Part shown: positions 53,853 through 62,397 of the stretch, in pieces
How the letters are laid out: each line of letters starts with the position of its first letter
Numbering within the stretch: the first letter of the stretch is position 1
From: Psychrobacillus sp. FSL K6-2836
GTDB taxonomy: Bacteria > Bacillota > Bacilli > Bacillales_A > Planococcaceae
Direction of reading: 5' to 3'
DNA: 64,000 nt
Assembly (NCBI RefSeq): GCF_038003085.1
Contig: NZ_JBBOOM010000001.1
Location: 1,612,001 to 1,676,000, forward strand
The notes under the pieces: generated by a model
Database searches by the model: none
Told to the model about the DNA's origin: nothing
The model's input: the letters and a program-made list of their open reading frames with translations, nothing else
Program-made: the position numbers and the translations under genes

Positions 53853-54668
53853 ATGTTAGATTCACAAGATTGGTTACAGTCTGAGTTAATAAAAGTAGAG
53901 GCTTGGGAGAAGGATCAGGGTGACCTATGGTTTTGGGAAAAACTTGGTCGTTTACCTTTTAAACTTATGGATAAATGGACTCCAAAATTTATCCAAACAA
54001 AAATGGGATCGTTAATTGATGAGCTTGGTCAGTATGTCCAAACAGGTGGCAGCTATCTAAGTTCGACATTGAAGATCAAAACCTATTATCCAAATATGGG
54101 AATTGAAAATATGGAAGACGTCAACGGATTGCCTATTTCAACAATGGACAAGGCCGTGGAAGGAATAGCGAAAAACAGAAAAAATTTAGCTACCCTACAG
54201 GGGGCTGGGACAGGTATTGGAGGTATCTTTACTTTATCTATTGATATCCCTTTCCTATTAGGCTTACAGCTGAAAACGTTACAGGATATTGCCATTTGTT
54301 ATGGTTATGATCCGAATGATAAAAAGGAACGATTATTTATTATTAAATCCCTTCAATTTATTTCATCAGATATTGTCGGAAAAAAGGCGATACTGTCACA
54401 ACTATCTAAGTTTGATAAGCAAGACGAAGAAACAAAGCGGGAGGTTTTATCGGAGATTCAAGGCTGGCGTGAAGTGGTATTATCCTACAGAGATCAGTTT
54501 GGGTGGAAAAAGCTATTTCAAATGGTTCCTATTGCAGGTCTAGTTTTTGGTGCTTTTATTAATCGTTCCGCGATTAACGATATAGCAGAAGCGGGAATGA
54601 TGCTTTATCGAAAGAGAAGAATTGTGGAGAGATTAAGCAAAGATAGTTCTAACAATTTAATAAGCTAA
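53853..54668 (+). CDS. EcsC family protein
   Basis: Protein of 271 residues in the EcsC family. The N-terminal W-rich helical region (WEKDQGDLWFWEKLGRLPFK), the central NLATLQGAGTGIGGIFTLSID segment and the C-terminal FGAFINRSAINDIAEAGMMLY are conserved. A central hydrophobic stretch (DIPFLLGLQLKTL) could attach it to the membrane. The ATG at 53853 has AGAGGTGA seven bases upstream. Not near any ecsAB genes. EcsC function is unknown in general. Confidence 0.88.
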   Translation: MLDSQDWLQSELIKVEAWEKDQGDLWFWEKLGRLPFKLMDKWTPKFIQTKMGSLIDELGQYVQTGGSYLSSTLKIKTYYPNMGIENMEDVNGLPISTMDKAVEGIAKNRKNLATLQGAGTGIGGIFTLSIDIPFLLGLQLKTLQDIAICYGYDPNDKKERLFIIKSLQFISSDIVGKKAILSQLSKFDKQDEETKREVLSEIQGWREVVLSYRDQFGWKKLFQMVPIAGLVFGAFINRSAINDIAEAGMMLYRKRRIVERLSKDSSNNLIS

Positions 54669-54726
54669 ACAAATTTTGGTGGGCGTGACTCCTATAACGA
54701 CCTCTTTTTTTAAATCAACAACAAAA

Positions 54727-54755
54727 GAGACCTAACTTAACTTCAGAAAGGTCTC
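54727..54755 (-). terminator. Terminator of the stress protein 26-like gene
   Basis: GAGACCT / AGGTCTC stem with a 15-base loop and TTTT on the minus strand, 22 bp past the stop. Confidence 0.7.
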
Positions 54756-54776
54756 CCCAAAATAGAAAAAGGAGCT

Positions 54777-55196
54777 TTAAAGTTCTATAACTTGAGGCTC
54801 TTCTCCTTTTGTATTCATTAACCGTATTTTTGTGGGAGTAACTTTTAAGATTAAGAGGTCAGGATCCTCTGGGCCATCGAACCATCCTTTTAGTGCCTTG
54901 TTCCAAACCTTTTCTTTCATACCCTCATCATCTGATTCAATGACTGTCCCTTCAATTTCCAAAAAACTGTCGCCAAATCCATGTCCATCATAGCCTAATA
55001 AAATATGGGTATTTGGATTAAGCTTTAACTCTTCTGCCTTATGCGTTTTCTTACTAGTTACAGTATACAACGTAAAGTTATCGTTAAAGAAAGTCATATA
55101 TCGAGAATGTGGTTTATTGTGCTGAACCGTTGCCATCGTACCAACCATATTTTTATCTAAGATTTTTAGTGCTTCTTCTTTTGCAGTCTTTGCCAT
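54777..55196 (-). CDS. Pyridoxamine 5'-phosphate oxidase-like general stress protein
   Basis: FMN-binding split-barrel protein of 139 residues, similar to general stress protein 26 (YdaG) of B. subtilis. KNMVGTMATVQHNKPHSRYMTF (in part) and ILLGYDGHGFGDSFLEIEG are the family segments. It probably binds a flavin or F420-like cofactor, but its substrate is not known. AAAGGAGAGG precedes the ATG. A sigma-B-like promoter lies upstream (55234-55259). It is a single gene, next to a patatin-like protein. Confidence 0.9.
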   Translation of the reverse strand: MAKTAKEEALKILDKNMVGTMATVQHNKPHSRYMTFFNDNFTLYTVTSKKTHKAEELKLNPNTHILLGYDGHGFGDSFLEIEGTVIESDDEGMKEKVWNKALKGWFDGPEDPDLLILKVTPTKIRLMNTKGEEPQVIEL

Positions 55197-55233
55197 AAAT
55201 AGTCCTCTCCTTTTAGTGTATCCTCTTTCTTAT

Positions 55234-55259
55234 TATTCCTTTGTCTGGTCATATTAAAC
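55234..55259 (-). promoter_or_regulatory. Weak sigma-B-like promoter of the stress protein 26-like gene
   Basis: On the minus strand GTTTAA-N14-GGAATA. The -35 is perfect, the -10 is imperfect. Confidence 0.45.
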
Positions 55260-55266
55260 ATTCTAC

Positions 55267-56139
55267 TTACCAGGTTTTCAAAAATTGAATGGCACGACTT
55301 CGACCTTTTTCTAGCAGATCTTGCTTCATTTCATCGCTCAAATCAAACTGAGTTGCTCCATAATCCTCCACAGGTATAAAAATTATGTTCTTTTCAATTT
55401 TCCTTGAAATATATCTTTCGTCATGAGCATTTTTCATGGTGGAAAACAAAGCTTCAAATAAGCTTAAGCCGTTTTTTATTTTGCGAGGTTCCATCTCTTC
55501 CGATTTGCTACTTAGCTTTAAGCCTACTATCGGTCTCTCTTTGTTTCCATTGTCAAAAATCCACATAGGAAAATTACTTAGCACTCCACCGTCTACAATA
55601 ATCGTATCAGAGGAGGTAACCTTTAATTTGACAGGTTCAAAGAAAAATGGAATTCCACAGCTCATTCGTAGAGCGCGGGCAATTGGAAAACTAGCAGGGG
55701 ATATTCCGTACCTTTCTAAGTCATCAGGAAGTACCATCATTTTACCGTTTGTAAGGTCTGAAGCGACTAATTTCAGCGAACCTGGCTCGATGTCTGAAAA
55801 TGTATATACGCCCTTTAAGGCAAGCTTTTCTAAAAACCAGTTTTCGAGAGCCTTCCCTTGGTATAATCCTAGCCTCCAATATAGGTTTATCCATTTCATT
55901 AATGGGAGTGGTAGAATTGTCTTTCGAGGATCTAAAAGGGTTAATGTATCTAGTTCGTTCAATAACTCTTCTATTTCTTTACTAGTAAAACCAGCCGCAA
56001 TAAAGCTAGCTAGGATGGCTCCTGCACTAGTACCTGCTACACGCTTGAATCGATATCCCTTCTCCTCTAACACTTGATAGGCGCCTACAAGCGCAAATCC
56101 CTTTAGTCCACCCCCAGAAAAAACACCATCTATTAACAA
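55267..56139 (-). CDS. Patatin-like phospholipase
   Basis: Serine acyl-hydrolase of 290 residues. The oxyanion loop GGGLKG (9-14), the nucleophile motif GTSAG with Ser38 and the catalytic Asp in IIVDGGVLSNFP near 190 form a complete Ser-Asp dyad. No signal peptide is visible, so it should act in the cytoplasm or on the inner face of the membrane. The TTG start has AGGGGGA upstream. The family includes B. subtilis YlbK. The lipid target is unknown. Confidence 0.92.
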   Translation of the reverse strand: MLIDGVFSGGGLKGFALVGAYQVLEEKGYRFKRVAGTSAGAILASFIAAGFTSKEIEELLNELDTLTLLDPRKTILPLPLMKWINLYWRLGLYQGKALENWFLEKLALKGVYTFSDIEPGSLKLVASDLTNGKMMVLPDDLERYGISPASFPIARALRMSCGIPFFFEPVKLKVTSSDTIIVDGGVLSNFPMWIFDNGNKERPIVGLKLSSKSEEMEPRKIKNGLSLFEALFSTMKNAHDERYISRKIEKNIIFIPVEDYGATQFDLSDEMKQDLLEKGRSRAIQFLKTW

Positions 56140-56243
56140 ATGAATATCCCCCTTTTTTTCTAGCTGTTGTTACACTGTAAGAAATAAAAGGAAGAAATAG
56201 AACTACAATTTATTTTTAGTCTAGTATTGAATTTTGAGCACAC

Positions 56244-56286
56244 TAAAAAAACCCATTCCAAAACGATAATTGTCTTGTGAACGGGT
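56244..56286 (-). terminator. Terminator of the 57-residue protein gene
   Basis: On the minus strand ACCCGTTC pairs with GAATGGGT (one G-U), followed by seven T. Confidence 0.7.
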
Positions 56287-56313
56287 ATATTAATTATTGT
56301 TATGTTGTCAGTA

Positions 56314-56487
56314 TTATTTTCCTTTATTATTAGAATTAGATTTTTCCTTGATTTCATTATTTTTCTTTTTCTGACTGGCATTGTTTTGTACAAATACATC
56401 TAAATCGTCCGGACTTACATCATATCCAAAACCAAATTCTTCACGATCTAATGAGTTACTCTTGTTGTTATTGTTTTTCTTCGACAT
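56314..56487 (-). CDS. Small hypothetical protein, 57 residues
   Basis: Translated by eye. The N-terminus is Asn and Lys rich (SKKNNNNKSNSLDREEF) and the tail is basic, around an acidic centre (DVSPDDLDVFVQ). It has no membrane segment and no known family. GGAGGTGA lies six bases before the ATG and a terminator follows, which supports a true gene. Composition recalls small hydrophilic spore or stress proteins of Bacillales, but that is only a guess. Confidence 0.6.
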   Translation of the reverse strand: MSKKNNNNKSNSLDREEFGFGYDVSPDDLDVFVQNNASQKKKNNEIKEKSNSNNKGK

Positions 56488-56543
56488 GAAATTTCACCTC
56501 CATGAAGAATAATTTGTGTAAATTATTAGGTTTTATTCATTGG

Positions 56544-57629
56544 TTACTTAAGCTTAACTTGAAGTAATTGAAATACTTCCTGTAATTTATCTTTTGGTAT
56601 GGAATTGTATTGATCTCCGACACTCACCTCAAAACTGAAGCTAGATTGGTTAGTTTCTTTAAGATAGCTAGTTAAACCTATACCGGTTTTGTAGTAAATT
56701 TCTTCAAGTATCGCTTCTAACTGTGCTTTTGGTTGAGTTATATGCACATGAAACATGTTAGATACGGGAACAGCTGGTTTAGTTTGGATGAAAGGACATG
56801 AATTAAATAGTGCTGCTAATTCTATTGCATTTTCGTAGTATTGCTCCATTTTTGATATTCTCTTATCAAAATAGTAATTGGCGCTTATGATGTACGGATA
56901 CAGACTTATTAAATCTCCACCATGGCGACGCTTCCAGACTTTCGATTGTTGTGTAAACTCTTTGCCCCCTGCAAGAATAGCTCCGGCTAATCCTCCAATT
57001 CCTTTATAAAACGAAATATACACACTATCAAAAAGACCACAAACTTCTGCTGCAGATTTCTGATAATGCGGAAGAATTTCAAAAAGTCTTGCTCCGTCTA
57101 AATGCAATCGAATCCCGTTTGCTTTGCAATATTCGGAGATTTCTATAATAGTTTTGTAGTCAGGGAGCTGTCCACCAATTTCTCGCTGAGGCAACTCTAA
57201 TAATAGACAGGCTATTTTTTGATCTAAATTCAGGACATCCTCTAATCCTATTACGCCTGCTTCATCACCCAGTAAAACTGTATCGATATGATGTATTTCC
57301 TTTAAACCATCTTCTTCATGAATTTCTAGATGACTTAGTGGATGGTACGCGACTTTCTTAACCTCTTTTTCGTCGCACCAAATTCGTAAGGCTATTTGTT
57401 GAGCCATTGTGCCACTTGGAAAGAATACGGCAGACTCCTTCCCTAAATAGGCGGCCATCTTTTCTTGAAATTCCTCAATGACCTTCCCATTTCCGTATAT
57501 ATCACTTTCTTGCTGTCCATCTATCTGCTCAAATGCTTCTTTTAGAACTTGTATATTTCTTTTGCCATTTCCAGCTATTTGATACTGCGTTTGTTTAAAC
57601 GCTCCCACTAAAGAAATACTTTCAGTCAT
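56544..57629 (-). CDS. Threonine aldolase-like PLP enzyme
   Basis: Fold-type I pyridoxal-phosphate enzyme of 361 residues, in the beta-eliminating lyase/low-specificity threonine aldolase family. The PLP-Lys is in ISFYKGIGGLAGAI. The Asp that contacts the pyridine nitrogen lies in RLHLDGARLFE. SGTMAQQIALRI is the phosphate-binding region. It would split L-threonine to glycine and acetaldehyde or act on a related substrate. ATG 57629 has GAGGAGG upstream; the longer frame does not. The GATase gene lies 70 bp ahead of it on the same strand. Confidence 0.88.
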   Translation of the reverse strand: MTESISLVGAFKQTQYQIAGNGKRNIQVLKEAFEQIDGQQESDIYGNGKVIEEFQEKMAAYLGKESAVFFPSGTMAQQIALRIWCDEKEVKKVAYHPLSHLEIHEEDGLKEIHHIDTVLLGDEAGVIGLEDVLNLDQKIACLLLELPQREIGGQLPDYKTIIEISEYCKANGIRLHLDGARLFEILPHYQKSAAEVCGLFDSVYISFYKGIGGLAGAILAGGKEFTQQSKVWKRRHGGDLISLYPYIISANYYFDKRISKMEQYYENAIELAALFNSCPFIQTKPAVPVSNMFHVHITQPKAQLEAILEEIYYKTGIGLTSYLKETNQSSFSFEVSVGDQYNSIPKDKLQEVFQLLQVKLK

Positions 57630-57697
57630 ATTCTTTGCCTCCTCATATTTACGAATTATCAATTAATTTTATCATTCCAGGAGGCAAAGTATTGATA

Positions 57698-58414
57698 TTA
57701 TTTATTCTTGCGCTCTAAAGCTGCATCTATATAGGCTTTAAAAATACGTTTTGAAGGTTCGTCTCCATCAATAGCAAATTCTTCCGGGTGCCATTGAAAG
57801 CCAAATACGAAACTATGGTCCTTACTTTCTAAACACTCAATAATTCCATCCGCTGCTTTTGCAATTATTTCCAAACCTCTGCCAACTTCATTGACCGCTT
57901 GGTGATGAAACGAGTTTACTTTAAATTCTTCCTCCTGCAGTATGTCATAAAGTCGATTACCCTTTTTCAGTTTTACTGGATGCGATCTATGCGTTCGAAT
58001 TGCCTTTTGTAAATGTTGCATAACCGGTTCTTCTCGCTGCGAGTGAATGGATTGATAAAGTGATCCACCCTGTACAATATTTAACATATGTAAACCTCGA
58101 CATACCCCAATATAAGGTTTATCTAAATCCAGCATTTTTTGAATAAGTTTATATTCCATTTCATCTAGTTGGGGTGTAATTTGCTTTAAGTGCACATGAG
58201 GAACTTCATTGTAATAACTCGGGTCAATATCCTCCCCTCCTGTAACAAAAAGTCCGTCTAACCTTTTACTCAATTCATCTATGTCTTCCTCTGGTACTAA
58301 AGGGATTAATATAGGAATTCCACCTGCTTGTATAATGGCATTTGCATAAACTGGTGGCATAAAATAACAGCCATCCTCTAGAACTTCTGTTGTGATTCCT
58401 ATTATTGGTTTCAT
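57698..58414 (-). CDS. Class I glutamine amidotransferase, gamma-Glu-GABA hydrolase-like
   Basis: Peptidase C26 family protein of 238 residues. The nucleophile is Cys105 in GVCRGLHMLN, and FQWHPEEF near the end holds the His and Glu of the triad. NxNSFHHQAV (here VNSFHHQAV) is conserved in PuuD-like enzymes, which cut gamma-glutamyl-GABA in putrescine breakdown. No other puu gene lies nearby, so the substrate may differ. GAGAGAAT precedes the ATG. It could share a transcript with the aldolase-like gene. Confidence 0.9.
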   Translation of the reverse strand: MKPIIGITTEVLEDGCYFMPPVYANAIIQAGGIPILIPLVPEEDIDELSKRLDGLFVTGGEDIDPSYYNEVPHVHLKQITPQLDEMEYKLIQKMLDLDKPYIGVCRGLHMLNIVQGGSLYQSIHSQREEPVMQHLQKAIRTHRSHPVKLKKGNRLYDILQEEEFKVNSFHHQAVNEVGRGLEIIAKAADGIIECLESKDHSFVFGFQWHPEEFAIDGDEPSKRIFKAYIDAALERKNK

Positions 58415-58515
58415 ATTCTCTCTCTTTTCTTTTCATAAGTATATTCTCCTAATATATACCCGCTTCCAATTTTTTAAAAACGTAATGAACTATTCGGACA
58501 AATCATTAGTTATAC

Positions 58516-58540
58516 GTTTGTTTTATTGATAGAGGGGAAT
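58516..58540 (+). promoter_or_regulatory. Sigma-B-like promoter of the YdaD-like SDR
   Basis: GTTTGT, 13-bp spacer, GGGAAT; 35 bp ahead of a gene whose relatives are stress-induced. Confidence 0.5.
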
Positions 58541-58574
58541 AAATGTAACAACCAAGTTAAAGGAGGAATTCATA

Positions 58575-59453
58575 ATGGCAGATAAATACGAAAAAATTGA
58601 CAAAGAAGTTCCAGGTCAAACACAGCAGCACCAACCTGGGATTGAAGAGGAAATGACCCCAGAGCCTATATTCGATGACCAAAATTATAAAGGATCCGGT
58701 AAACTAACGGATAAGGTTGCTTTAGTTACTGGTGGGGATAGTGGAATAGGACGTGCGGTTTCTATCGCATTTGCTAAAGAAGGTGCAAATGTAGCGATTG
58801 TATACTTAGATGAAAATGAACAACAAGATGCGGATAAGACAGCAAAATTAATAGAAAAATATGGCGGAAAAGCATTAACAATCAAGACTGATTTAAGTGA
58901 TGATGAAAATTGTCAACAAGCAGTAGAGCAGGTGATTCAGGAATTTGGACAGCTGAATGTGTTAGTTAATAATGCTGGAAAACAATTTCCAACGGATGAT
59001 TTTCTAGCAATTACCCCAGATCAATTACAGGAAACTTTCTCTACAAATATTTTTTCTATGTTTTATTTATCTCAAGCAGCACTTCCTCATATGAAGAAAG
59101 GCGATACAATCATCAATACTTCTTCCATCACAGCTTATAACGGTTCACCTGGCCTAATCGATTACTCTGCAACTAAAGGGGCTATAACATCCTTTACTCG
59201 TTCGTTGGCATTGAACTTAATCGAGAAAGGAATCAGGGTAAATGCGGTGGCGCCTGGACCTATTTGGACTCCACTTATCCCTGCTACATTTGATAAAGAA
59301 AAAGTGAAACAACATGGAGCTGATACACCAATTGGTCGTCGTGGACAGCCAGCAGAAAATGCTCCGGCCTATGTATTTTTAGCTTCCACTGATTCCAGTT
59401 ATATGACTGGCCAAACGATTCATGTAGATGGTGGGGATTTTGTAGGTTCTTAA
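58575..59453 (+). CDS. SDR family oxidoreductase, YdaD/YhxC-like
   Basis: Short-chain dehydrogenase of 292 residues with an N-terminal extension of about 45 residues (PGQTQQHQPGIEEEM) typical of the YdaD/YhxC general stress group. The nucleotide loop is TGGDSGIGRA, the NAG motif is NNAGKQF, and the active site is YSATKGAITSF. The extension distinguishes this group from ordinary glucose dehydrogenases. AAAGGAGGA precedes the ATG, and a sigma-B-like promoter lies upstream. The substrate is unknown. The half MITE-like element behind it could be its terminator. Confidence 0.92.
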   Translation: MADKYEKIDKEVPGQTQQHQPGIEEEMTPEPIFDDQNYKGSGKLTDKVALVTGGDSGIGRAVSIAFAKEGANVAIVYLDENEQQDADKTAKLIEKYGGKALTIKTDLSDDENCQQAVEQVIQEFGQLNVLVNNAGKQFPTDDFLAITPDQLQETFSTNIFSMFYLSQAALPHMKKGDTIINTSSITAYNGSPGLIDYSATKGAITSFTRSLALNLIEKGIRVNAVAPGPIWTPLIPATFDKEKVKQHGADTPIGRRGQPAENAPAYVFLASTDSSYMTGQTIHVDGGDFVGS

Positions 59454-59505
59454 TTGGGAAATTAACAGCTATTACTGTTAGGTAACTGATAATTTTAATA
59501 AAAAC

Positions 59506-59630
59506 CTACAGGCTCAGGCCACGCCCGTGGAAAGCGTCCCTGGAATGGAAATCAATTTTGTGCACAGCAAAAAAACAGCATTTTTCTCACAGAGAAAAAT
59601 GCTGTTTTGGGGTTCTGTCCCAACCTCTTT
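59506..59630 (-). repeat. Half MITE-like repeat element, copy 3
   Basis: Reverse-oriented copy of the first half of the 31895/39442 element: terminal sequence TTCTGTCCCAACCTCTTT, hairpin AAAACAGCATTTTTC, and core up to ACAGGCTCAGGCC. The other half is absent. The hairpin with T run follows the SDR gene. The rest of 59454-59827 has no gene except the small sporulation gene's leader. Confidence 0.8.
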
Positions 59631-59827
59631 TACATTTAAGTACTCTTAGTGCAGAACAAGTAATGATTATTAGTGTATTGGAATACATATTTAAAGCAAT
59701 TTTATCCAATATCAGTAGTACTTTTGGGATTACACTATATTGCTGAATACATTTTTTACCTTGAAGCCCTGATATTATTTAAATTTATTAATACTCTAAT
59801 AATATCACTAGGAAAGGGATGATTAGT

Positions 59828-59962
59828 ATGTCTGGAAATGAAAATGTTGGTGGATCTTATGGATACGGTTCTGGTTTTACACTGATTGTTGTGTTGTTTA
59901 TTTTGCTTATTATTGTTGGTGCTGCTTTTGTTGATGGTGGTTACGGTGGCGGTGGTTATTGA
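59828..59962 (+). CDS. YjcZ-type small sporulation protein
   Basis: Small protein of 44 residues, read by eye. [21 protein letters not shown] is a single transmembrane helix (residues 16-36), preceded by a Gly/Tyr-rich start and followed by GGYGGGGY. This is the hallmark of YjcZ-family small sporulation proteins. The ATG at 59828 has AGGAAAGGG upstream; another in-frame ATG at 59819 is too close to it. It is likely expressed late in sporulation (family knowledge). Confidence 0.82.
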   Translation: MSGNENVGGSYGYGSGFTLIVVLFILLIIVGAAFVDGGYGGGGY

Positions 59963-59981
59963 TAAGAGCTGAATTGGTTGT

Positions 59982-60078
59982 GAATCGCAAATTAGGGGCT
60001 TTGAATCGCAAGATCCACGTACTGAATCGCAAGTAAATGACTCTAAATCGCAAGTTCAACCTGAAGAATCACAAGATA
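59982..60078 (+). repeat. Five-unit 21-bp tandem repeat
   Basis: GAATCGCAAG-like units start at 59982, 60003, 60024, 60045 and 60066, exactly 21 bp apart. The first nine bases are conserved and the remaining twelve vary. One frame reads as E-S-Q-x-x-x-x heptads but has no start codon. Confidence 0.85.
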
Positions 60079-60102
60079 TTTAACTAAACAATTATATATA
60101 CA

Positions 60103-60138
60103 AAAAACGAGATTCTATTATGGTAGAATCTCGTTTTT
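60103..60138. terminator. Bidirectional terminator before ytbE
   Basis: AAAAACGAGATTCTA / TAGAATCTCGTTTTT perfect stem with a six-base loop, between the YjcZ-type gene and the ytbE stop. Confidence 0.88.
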
Positions 60139-60166
60139 ATTATATGCGCTTAGATTTATTATTAAA

Positions 60167-61006
60167 TTAAAAATCAAAGTTATCTGGATCTGGTCCAACA
60201 CGATGATTTTTATTTAAAAGATTAATTTGATTCATGTCCTCTTTTGTTAATTCAAAATCAAACACACTTGCATTTTCTATAATGCGATGTTCTTTTGTAG
60301 ACTTTGGAATTGTAATAACATCGTTTTGAATATCCCAGCGTACGATAATTTGTGCCACAGATTTTCCATACTTAGATGCTATTTTTTGAAGTTCTTCATT
60401 TTCGAGTAACTGTCCTGCCATTAATGGTGACCATGCCTCTAATTGTATATTATGCTCACTACAGAATTTTTGTAATTCTTTTTGTGTCAAACGCGGATGA
60501 TATTCCACTTGGTTTATCATCGGATTGATATCAGCGTCCTTCATTAACTCCTCCAGGTGATGGATTTGAAAATTACTTACACCAATTGCTTTCACACGCC
60601 CCTCTTTGTACAGTGTTTCTAGAGCTTTCCAAGCTTCCTTATACTTCCCTTCCACCGGCCAATGAATCAAGTATAAATCTAAATATTCTAGTCCAAGTTT
60701 AGCCAAGCTTTCTTCATAGGCTGCAATTGTTTCCTCATACCCTAATTCAGAATTCCATACTTTTGAAGTAATAAAAAGATTCTCCCTTGCAATATTTCCT
60801 TCTTCTATACCTTTTTGGATTCCTTGTCCTACCCCTACTTCATTTCCATAAATCGCTGCTGTATCGATGCTACGATATCCATGCTTAATAGCAGTTTTCA
60901 CTGCATCTATTAACTCTTGTCCATCCTCTACTCTAAATACTCCAAGCCCTAATAATGGCATTTCTACACCATTGTGTAATGTTTTTATAGATTGTAAATT
61001 TTTCAT
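60167..61006 (-). CDS. ytbE: Aldo/keto reductase, YtbE-like
   Basis: NADPH-dependent aldo-keto reductase of 279 residues. The catalytic tetrad is visible: Asp and Tyr in SIDTAAIYGNE, Lys in FITSKVWNS and His in YLIHWPV. The NADP-binding IPKSTKEHRI is near the C-terminus. The enzyme reduces aldehydes and ketoaldehydes such as methylglyoxal in B. subtilis YtbE. It follows the MFS gene by 17 bp, and the HxlR regulator is divergent, exactly the B. subtilis ytbE-ytbD-ytcD arrangement. GGAGGA precedes the ATG. Confidence 0.9.
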   Translation of the reverse strand: MKNLQSIKTLHNGVEMPLLGLGVFRVEDGQELIDAVKTAIKHGYRSIDTAAIYGNEVGVGQGIQKGIEEGNIARENLFITSKVWNSELGYEETIAAYEESLAKLGLEYLDLYLIHWPVEGKYKEAWKALETLYKEGRVKAIGVSNFQIHHLEELMKDADINPMINQVEYHPRLTQKELQKFCSEHNIQLEAWSPLMAGQLLENEELQKIASKYGKSVAQIIVRWDIQNDVITIPKSTKEHRIIENASVFDFELTKEDMNQINLLNKNHRVGPDPDNFDF

Positions 61007-61023
61007 TTTAGTTCCTCCATCTG

Positions 61024-62214
61024 TTAATTATTGTGTTGGTCTTTTCTCTCCAATTTTCTACTAATGCCGGTTAATATTGCTGCAAGCATAACCATTATCG
61101 ATCCAATCCAAGCAGTGTGGATGAGGCCGATAGAATCAGTGACAATTCCTCCTAAATAAGACCCAATCGCAATTCCAGCGTTAAAAGCCGCTATATTCAT
61201 AGCTGAAGCAACGTCAACCGCACTTGGAACATAGCGCTCAGCTAACATAACGACATATACTTGCAGGCCTGGAACGTTCATAAATGCAAAGACTCCCATT
61301 AAAATGATTGTTATTAATCCTACAACTTTAAAAGGAGCTGTAAATGTTAATAGCAGCAGTACAATCGCTTGAATAATAAACATATAAAAGAGTGAGCCAA
61401 TCGGGTTTTTATTGGAAAGCTTTCCACCAATCATGTTCCCAATTGCAATTGCAATCCCATAAACAAGTAATATTATTGCGATTGTCCCTTGTTTAAATCC
61501 TGTTACTGACTGAAGCAATGGAGATAAATACGTGAACACGACAAATGTTCCCCCATAACCAAGTGCGGTAATTACGAAGACTAATAATAATCTACTATTT
61601 GTTACAAGCTTTACTTGATCCTGTAGCGAAGTCCGTGTGCCTTTTCTTAAATCTGATGGGATAAGTATGCTGTTTGCTATAAATCCAATGATGCCTATCA
61701 CGACAATTGCTACAAAGGCAAAACGCCAACCTAACTGTTGTCCAAGGAAAGTACCAAAAGGAACACCTGTAATGGTTGCGACTGTTAACCCTGTAAACAT
61801 AATAGATATCGCGCTAGCTCTTTTGTTTTCAGGTACTAAATCAGCAGCTATCGTTGAACCGATGGACATAAAAACACCATGTGAAAATGCAGAAATGACC
61901 CGTGCAATTAAAAGCACTGTTACACTTGTTGCACTAGCAGCTATTCCGTTCCCAATAATGAACACAATCATTATCCAAAGTAGTAAGGATTTGCGTGGCA
62001 TCCTTGAAGTAAGTGATGTTAAAACTGGTGCACCTACTGTTACACCGAGCGCATATAACGAAACCGTCAGTCCCGCTGTTGTCAAAGATATATCCAAGTC
62101 TTTAGATATTAGTGGCAATAGCCCGACACTGACAAATTCAGTCGTTCCTATTGCAAATGCACTTACTGCCAATGCTAGTAATGCAAACATACTTCTCTTT
62201 TTATCTAAAGTCAT
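61024..62214 (-). CDS. ytbD: MFS efflux transporter, YtbD-like
   Basis: Major facilitator of 396 residues with 12 predicted helices, in the DHA1 drug/sugar efflux group. VSAFAIGTTEFVSVGLLPLI, SRMPRKSLLLWIM (motif A region) and GLTVATITGVPFGTFLGQ (motif C-like) are family features. It is co-transcribed with ytbE and divergent from ytcD. AAAGGTTGAG precedes the ATG. Export of a toxic aldehyde or drug is suggested by the partner enzyme but not shown. Confidence 0.9.
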   Translation of the reverse strand: MTLDKKRSMFALLALAVSAFAIGTTEFVSVGLLPLISKDLDISLTTAGLTVSLYALGVTVGAPVLTSLTSRMPRKSLLLWIMIVFIIGNGIAASATSVTVLLIARVISAFSHGVFMSIGSTIAADLVPENKRASAISIMFTGLTVATITGVPFGTFLGQQLGWRFAFVAIVVIGIIGFIANSILIPSDLRKGTRTSLQDQVKLVTNSRLLLVFVITALGYGGTFVVFTYLSPLLQSVTGFKQGTIAIILLVYGIAIAIGNMIGGKLSNKNPIGSLFYMFIIQAIVLLLLTFTAPFKVVGLITIILMGVFAFMNVPGLQVYVVMLAERYVPSAVDVASAMNIAAFNAGIAIGSYLGGIVTDSIGLIHTAWIGSIMVMLAAILTGISRKLERKDQHNN

Positions 62215-62326
62215 TATTTCTCAACCTTTCTCGAATGCGGGATAAATAAATTCCGCTGGACCAAAATATATTGTAAATCTACCGGCAAATGTTATTATGA
62301 TTCATAGAGATCTAAAAGAAAAGTAC

Positions 62327-62383
62327 GCACTTTTTAGTAATATAGGCACTATAAAGTTCTATAGGTACTTTTTAGTTCCTATT
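62327..62383 (+). promoter_or_regulatory. Three 19-bp direct repeats, HxlR operator candidate
   Basis: GCACTTTTTAGTAATATAG, GCACTATAAAGTTCTATAG and GTACTTTTTAGTTCCTATT follow one another without spacing just upstream of ytcD. Each contains ACTNNNNAGT, a short dyad. They probably control the divergent pair. Confidence 0.65.
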
Positions 62384-62397
62384 AAAGGAGAAATAGT

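Noticed and set aside
55436-56077. 213-codon plus-strand open frame
   Set aside because: It is the antisense shadow of the patatin-like gene, whose Ser-Asp motifs and ribosome site are clear. The plus-strand product has no recognisable motif.
59982-60078. 21-bp repeats as a CRISPR array
   Set aside because: Only about nine bases are conserved per unit, spacing is 21 bp in total, and no cas genes are in the window. A CRISPR repeat would be longer and its spacers unique.
61637-62245. 202-codon plus-strand open frame
   Set aside because: Antisense to the YtbD-like transporter. It is rich in Pro, Thr and Ile as expected from reverse-read membrane codons and has no ribosome site.
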